From the NCBI GenBank assembly GCA_964629975.1, contig CAZVUN010000111.1, positions 1 through 10,146 of the forward strand: DNA of 10,146 nucleotides, in the 5' to 3' direction. Made by a program: the position numbers and the translations under genes. Below, in pieces: positions 7,770 through 10,146 of this stretch. The DNA comes from G020354085 sp964629975 (GTDB lineage Bacteria; Pseudomonadota; Gammaproteobacteria; Acidiferrobacterales; Sulfurifustaceae). Position 1 is the first letter of the stretch; the number at the start of each line of letters is the position of its first letter. The notes under the pieces were generated by a model. It did not search any database, was not told the origin of the DNA, and saw only the letters and a list, made by a program, of their open reading frames with translations.

Positions 7770-8111
7770 TCAGAACGCGCCCTTCGGCTGCTGCGCAAAC
7801 ACCAGCGCCAGCAGCGACTCGTAGGTCTCGCCGTCGAGGTCGTCGAACACGAATGCCACGCCTTCGGGCGTGACGCGCGCCACCGTGGCGCGCACGCGGT
7901 GCACGCGGCTCGCACCGGCCGTGCCCAGCTTGATGGCGAGGTCGACCTGGGCCTTCTTGGCGAACCGGGCGGTGGTCTCGACGAATACGCCGTCGAGGCT
8001 GATATCGCGGGTGTGGAACAGCTGGAACCCGTGGGTGGTGGGATTGAGCATCACATCGAGCCGCATCGGCACCCGGGCGGTGTCGCGACGTTCGCTGACG
8101 GCACTGCGCAT
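7770..8111 (-). CDS. Single-domain PilZ protein (probable cyclic di-GMP receptor)
   Basis: PilZ domains bind cyclic di-GMP and pass the signal to motility, exopolysaccharide or secretion machinery. The 113 residues are essentially one PilZ domain: RDTAR (Arg9 and Arg13 of the RxxxR motif) followed 22 residues later by DISLDG (Asp36, Ser38, Gly41 of D/NxSxxG), the two motifs that hold the dinucleotide, then beta-strand-like segments (VFVET, AQVDLAIKL, VHRVRATVARV, GVAFVFDD). Because both binding motifs are complete it should bind the ligand, which is inference. There is no signal peptide or membrane segment. ATG at 8111-8109 is preceded by AGGAG (complement of 8121-8125). It is convergent with glmS and divergent from uvrD, so it stands alone as a transcription unit, and its target cannot be read from context. 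Confidence 0.87.
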   Translation of the reverse strand: MRSAVSERRDTARVPMRLDVMLNPTTHGFQLFHTRDISLDGVFVETTARFAKKAQVDLAIKLGTAGASRVHRVRATVARVTPEGVAFVFDDLDGETYESLLALVFAQQPKGAF

Positions 8112-8120
8112 ACAATGCTA

Positions 8121-8144
8121 CTCCTGAGGCCGGGCGCTATCTTA
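8121..8144 (-). promoter_or_regulatory. PilZ gene ribosome binding site and possible -10
   Basis: Reading the minus strand, AGGAG (complement of 8121-8125) lies 9 nt before the PilZ ATG and is the best Shine-Dalgarno sequence in the window. TAAGAT (complement of 8139-8144) is a 4-of-6 match to a -10 hexamer and would give a short leader. The -35 position (TTTGCC) is poor. The ribosome site is convincing; the promoter is tentative. Confidence 0.45.
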
Positions 8145-8146
8145 CC

Positions 8147-8181
8147 GGCGCGTGCCGCCCCGGCAAAGGCCGGCATGCGCC
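8147..8181. repeat. 11-bp hairpin in the pilZ-uvrD divergent gap
   Basis: GGCGCGTGCCG (8147-8157) pairs with CGGCATGCGCC (8171-8181): 11 base pairs including one G-T, around a 13-nt loop. It lies midway in the 108-nt gap between divergent genes, upstream of both. Being a near-palindrome at DNA level it could be an operator. As RNA it would lie outside both predicted transcripts. GC-rich composition raises the chance level, so function is unproven. Apart from this and the start signals, the gap holds nothing else I can name. Confidence 0.4.
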
Positions 8182-8204
8182 CCTGCCGCCGCCCCCGGCG
8201 CAGT

Positions 8205-8219
8205 TGCTATGATCCGCGC
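8205..8219 (+). promoter_or_regulatory. Extended -10 element for uvrD, suggesting a leaderless start
   Basis: TGCTATGAT at 8205-8213 is an extended -10 element (TGn followed by TATGAT, 5 of 6 to consensus). Six bases separate it from the ATG at 8220, so transcription would start at or beside the start codon. No Shine-Dalgarno sequence and no clear -35 are present. I found no LexA-type CTGT-N8-ACAG box here, although E. coli uvrD is SOS-controlled. Confidence 0.55.
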
Positions 8220-10146
8220 ATGGATGTTTCCCACCTGCTCAATGAGTTGAACGACGCGCAGCGCGCCGCCGTGACCGCCGGCGCGGGCCCCTTGCTGGTG
8301 CTGGCCGGGGCCGGTTCCGGCAAGACGCGCGTGCTCACCCACCGCGTGGCCTGGCTGGTCGGGGTGGAGGGCATCTCGCCGCACTCGATCCTGGCCGTGA
8401 CCTTCACCAACAAGGCCGCGGCCGAAATGCGCGGGCGCATCGAGCGCATGCTCGGCAACCCGGTGGCCGGCATGTGGATCGGCACCTTCCACGGGCTGTC
8501 GCACCGCCTGCTGCGCCAGCACTGGCGCGAGGCGCGCCTGCCGCAGGGCTTTCAGATCCTGGATGCCGAGGATCAGCTGCGCCTGATCAAGCGCGTGTTG
8601 CGCGCGCTCAATCTGGACGAGGCCTACTGGCCGCCGCGGCAGGCGCAGTGGTTCATCAACGGCCACAAGGAGGACGGCCGCCGCCCGCAGCACCTGGGCG
8701 AATCGGCCGACCCGACGCAGCGCGAGCTCAGGCGCATCTACCTCGCCTACGAGGAGAGCTGCCAGCGCACCGGCGTGATCGATTTCGCCGAGCTGCTGCT
8801 GCGCGCCTTCGAGCTGCTGCGCGACGATCCATTGCTGCGCGCGCACTACCAGCGGCGCTTCCAGCACGTGCTGGTGGATGAGTTCCAGGACACCAACGCC
8901 ATCCAGTACGAATGGCTCAAGCTGCTCACCGGCGCGCACAACAATCTGTTCGTCGTGGGCGACGACGATCAGTCGATCTACGGTTGGCGCGGCGCGCGCG
9001 TGGAAAACATCCTGCAATTCGAGCGCGATCATCCCGGCACGCAGGTGGTGCGGCTCGAGCAGAACTACCGCTCGAGCGGCACCATCCTCAAGGCCGCCAA
9101 CAGCATCATCCGCCACAACGCCGGCCGCCTCGGCAAGAACCTCTGGACCGCGGGCGCCGCGGGCGAGCCGATCGAGCTCTACTGCGCCTACAACGATCTC
9201 GAGGAGGCGCGCTTCGTGGTCGAGCGCATCCAGGACTGGGTGGCGCAGGGCCACGCGCGCGCCGAGTGCGCGATCCTGTACCGCTCCAACGCCCAGTCGC
9301 GCCTGTTCGAGGAGGCGCTGCTCAACGCGCGCCTGCCGTACCGGGTGTACGGGGGGCTGCGCTTCTTCGAGCGCCAGGAGATCAAGGACGCGCTCGCCTA
9401 CCTGCGGCTCATCGCCTCGCGCTTCGACGATGCCTCGTTCGAGCGCATCTGCAACGTACCGACCCGCGGGCTCGGTGCCAAGACGCTCGATGCGGTGCGC
9501 GAGCGCGCCCGCACGGAAAAGATCGCGCTGTGGGAAGCGGCGCAGCAGCTGCTCGCCGCCGGCCAGCTGCCCGGCCGCGCGGCCGGCGCGCTCGCGGCGT
9601 TCGTGCAGCTCATCGAGCGCCTGGCACAGGAGACCGCGGCCCTCGCCCTGCCGGAGCAGGTCGAGCAGGTGCTCGCCGGCTCCGGACTGATCGAGCACTA
9701 CAAGAAGGAAAAGGGCGAGAAGGCCGAGGCGCGCGTCGAGAACCTCGAGGAGCTGGTCTCGGCCGCGCGCGGTTTCGAGCACGACCCGGCCGACGGCCTC
9801 GATCCGCTGTCTGCCTTTCTCGCGCACGCCGCGCTCGAGGCCGGCGAGGGCCAGGCCGAGGCCTGGGAGGACTGCGTGCAGCTCATGAGCCTGCACTCGG
9901 CCAAGGGCCTGGAGTTCCCGCTGGTGTTCCTGACCGGGCTGGAGGAGGGCCTGTTCCCGCACGAGCGTTCGCTCACCGAGCCCGGCCGGCTCGAGGAGGA
10001 GCGGCGCCTGTGCTATGTCGGCATGACGCGGGCCCGCGAACGCCTGATCCTGACCTACGCGGAGCTGCGCCGCCTGCACGGCACCGAGCACTACACCAGC
10101 CCCTCGCGTTTCCTCGGCGAGATCGACCCGGCCCTCATCCAGGAGG
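8220..10146 (+). CDS. uvrD: DNA helicase II UvrD (3' end missing)
   Basis: UvrD is a superfamily 1A 3'-to-5' helicase that removes the incised strand in nucleotide excision repair and unwinds DNA in mismatch repair. The frame is open from ATG 8220 to the right edge, 642 codons, so it lacks a stop here. It is collinear with E. coli UvrD (720 residues) almost without gaps: MDVSHLLNELND start, motif I AGAGSGKT at 29-36, motif Ia TFTNKAAAEM, motif II DEFQDT from 220, motif III GDDDQSIYGWRGA from 247, motif IV LEQNYRS with Arg284, motif V LMSLHSAKGLEF, and motif VI YVGMTRARE with an arginine at about 604. MDVS and the NLDEAYWPPRQAQW region favour UvrD over Rep or PcrA. About 80 C-terminal residues, including the RNA-polymerase-binding tail, lie beyond the window. 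A long antisense open frame across it is a composition artefact. Confidence 0.96.
   Translation, partial: MDVSHLLNELNDAQRAAVTAGAGPLLVLAGAGSGKTRVLTHRVAWLVGVEGISPHSILAVTFTNKAAAEMRGRIERMLGNPVAGMWIGTFHGLSHRLLRQHWREARLPQGFQILDAEDQLRLIKRVLRALNLDEAYWPPRQAQWFINGHKEDGRRPQHLGESADPTQRELRRIYLAYEESCQRTGVIDFAELLLRAFELLRDDPLLRAHYQRRFQHVLVDEFQDTNAIQYEWLKLLTGAHNNLFVVGDDDQSIYGWRGARVENILQFERDHPGTQVVRLEQNYRSSGTILKAANSIIRHNAGRLGKNLWTAGAAGEPIELYCAYNDLEEARFVVERIQDWVAQGHARAECAILYRSNAQSRLFEEALLNARLPYRVYGGLRFFERQEIKDALAYLRLIASRFDDASFERICNVPTRGLGAKTLDAVRERARTEKIALWEAAQQLLAAGQLPGRAAGALAAFVQLIERLAQETAALALPEQVEQVLAGSGLIEHYKKEKGEKAEARVENLEELVSAARGFEHDPADGLDPLSAFLAHAALEAGEGQAEAWEDCVQLMSLHSAKGLEFPLVFLTGLEEGLFPHERSLTEPGRLEEERRLCYVGMTRARERLILTYAELRRLHGTEHYTSPSRFLGEIDPALIQE

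Noticed and set aside
7642..8115. A 157-codon minus-strand frame overlapping the PilZ gene
   Set aside because: It covers the same DNA in another frame; only the 7770-8111 frame has PilZ motifs and a ribosome site at the right distance.
8142..10091. A 649-codon open frame on the minus strand opposite uvrD
   Set aside because: It is the antisense shadow of a GC-rich gene. Its translation is low-complexity (Arg, Ala, Leu, Gly, His, Val), matches no family I know, and lies opposite a clearly conserved helicase.

Overview
The window is a GC-rich (roughly two thirds G+C by eye) stretch of bacterial housekeeping chromosome. The proteins resemble the E. coli forms closely (AtpD with the NIYRFTLAGTEVSALLGRM stretch, UvrD starting MDVSHLLNELND), and the order atpA-atpG-atpD-atpC followed by glmU-glmS is typical of Gammaproteobacteria. 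The source is most likely a high-GC gammaproteobacterium outside the enterics; genus cannot be read from the sequence.

Layout: (1) 1-3913, plus strand: the end of the ATP synthase F1 operon, namely the 3' two thirds of atpA, then complete atpG, atpD and atpC. (2) 3930-4427: a SlyD-like FKBP peptidyl-prolyl isomerase set between atpC and glmU. (3) 4463-7755: glmU and glmS, the first and last steps of the fructose-6-P to UDP-GlcNAc route as carried by these two enzymes, supplying peptidoglycan and LPS. (4) 7770-8111, minus strand: a small single-domain PilZ protein, convergent with glmS and divergent from uvrD. (5) 8220-10146, plus strand: uvrD (DNA helicase II), cut by the right edge shortly before its C-terminal domain.

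The coding content is conventional and intact. I see no mobile element, CRISPR array, RNA gene, toxin or defence locus, and no undescribed multi-gene system. The points worth a second look lie in the gaps. AT-rich imperfect inverted repeats lie before atpC and before glmS, and the two leaders share the same order of short blocks down to the start codon. glmU and uvrD lack Shine-Dalgarno sequences but each carries an extended -10-like motif 6-7 nt before its ATG, as expected for leaderless mRNAs. An 11-bp hairpin lies in the pilZ/uvrD divergent gap.
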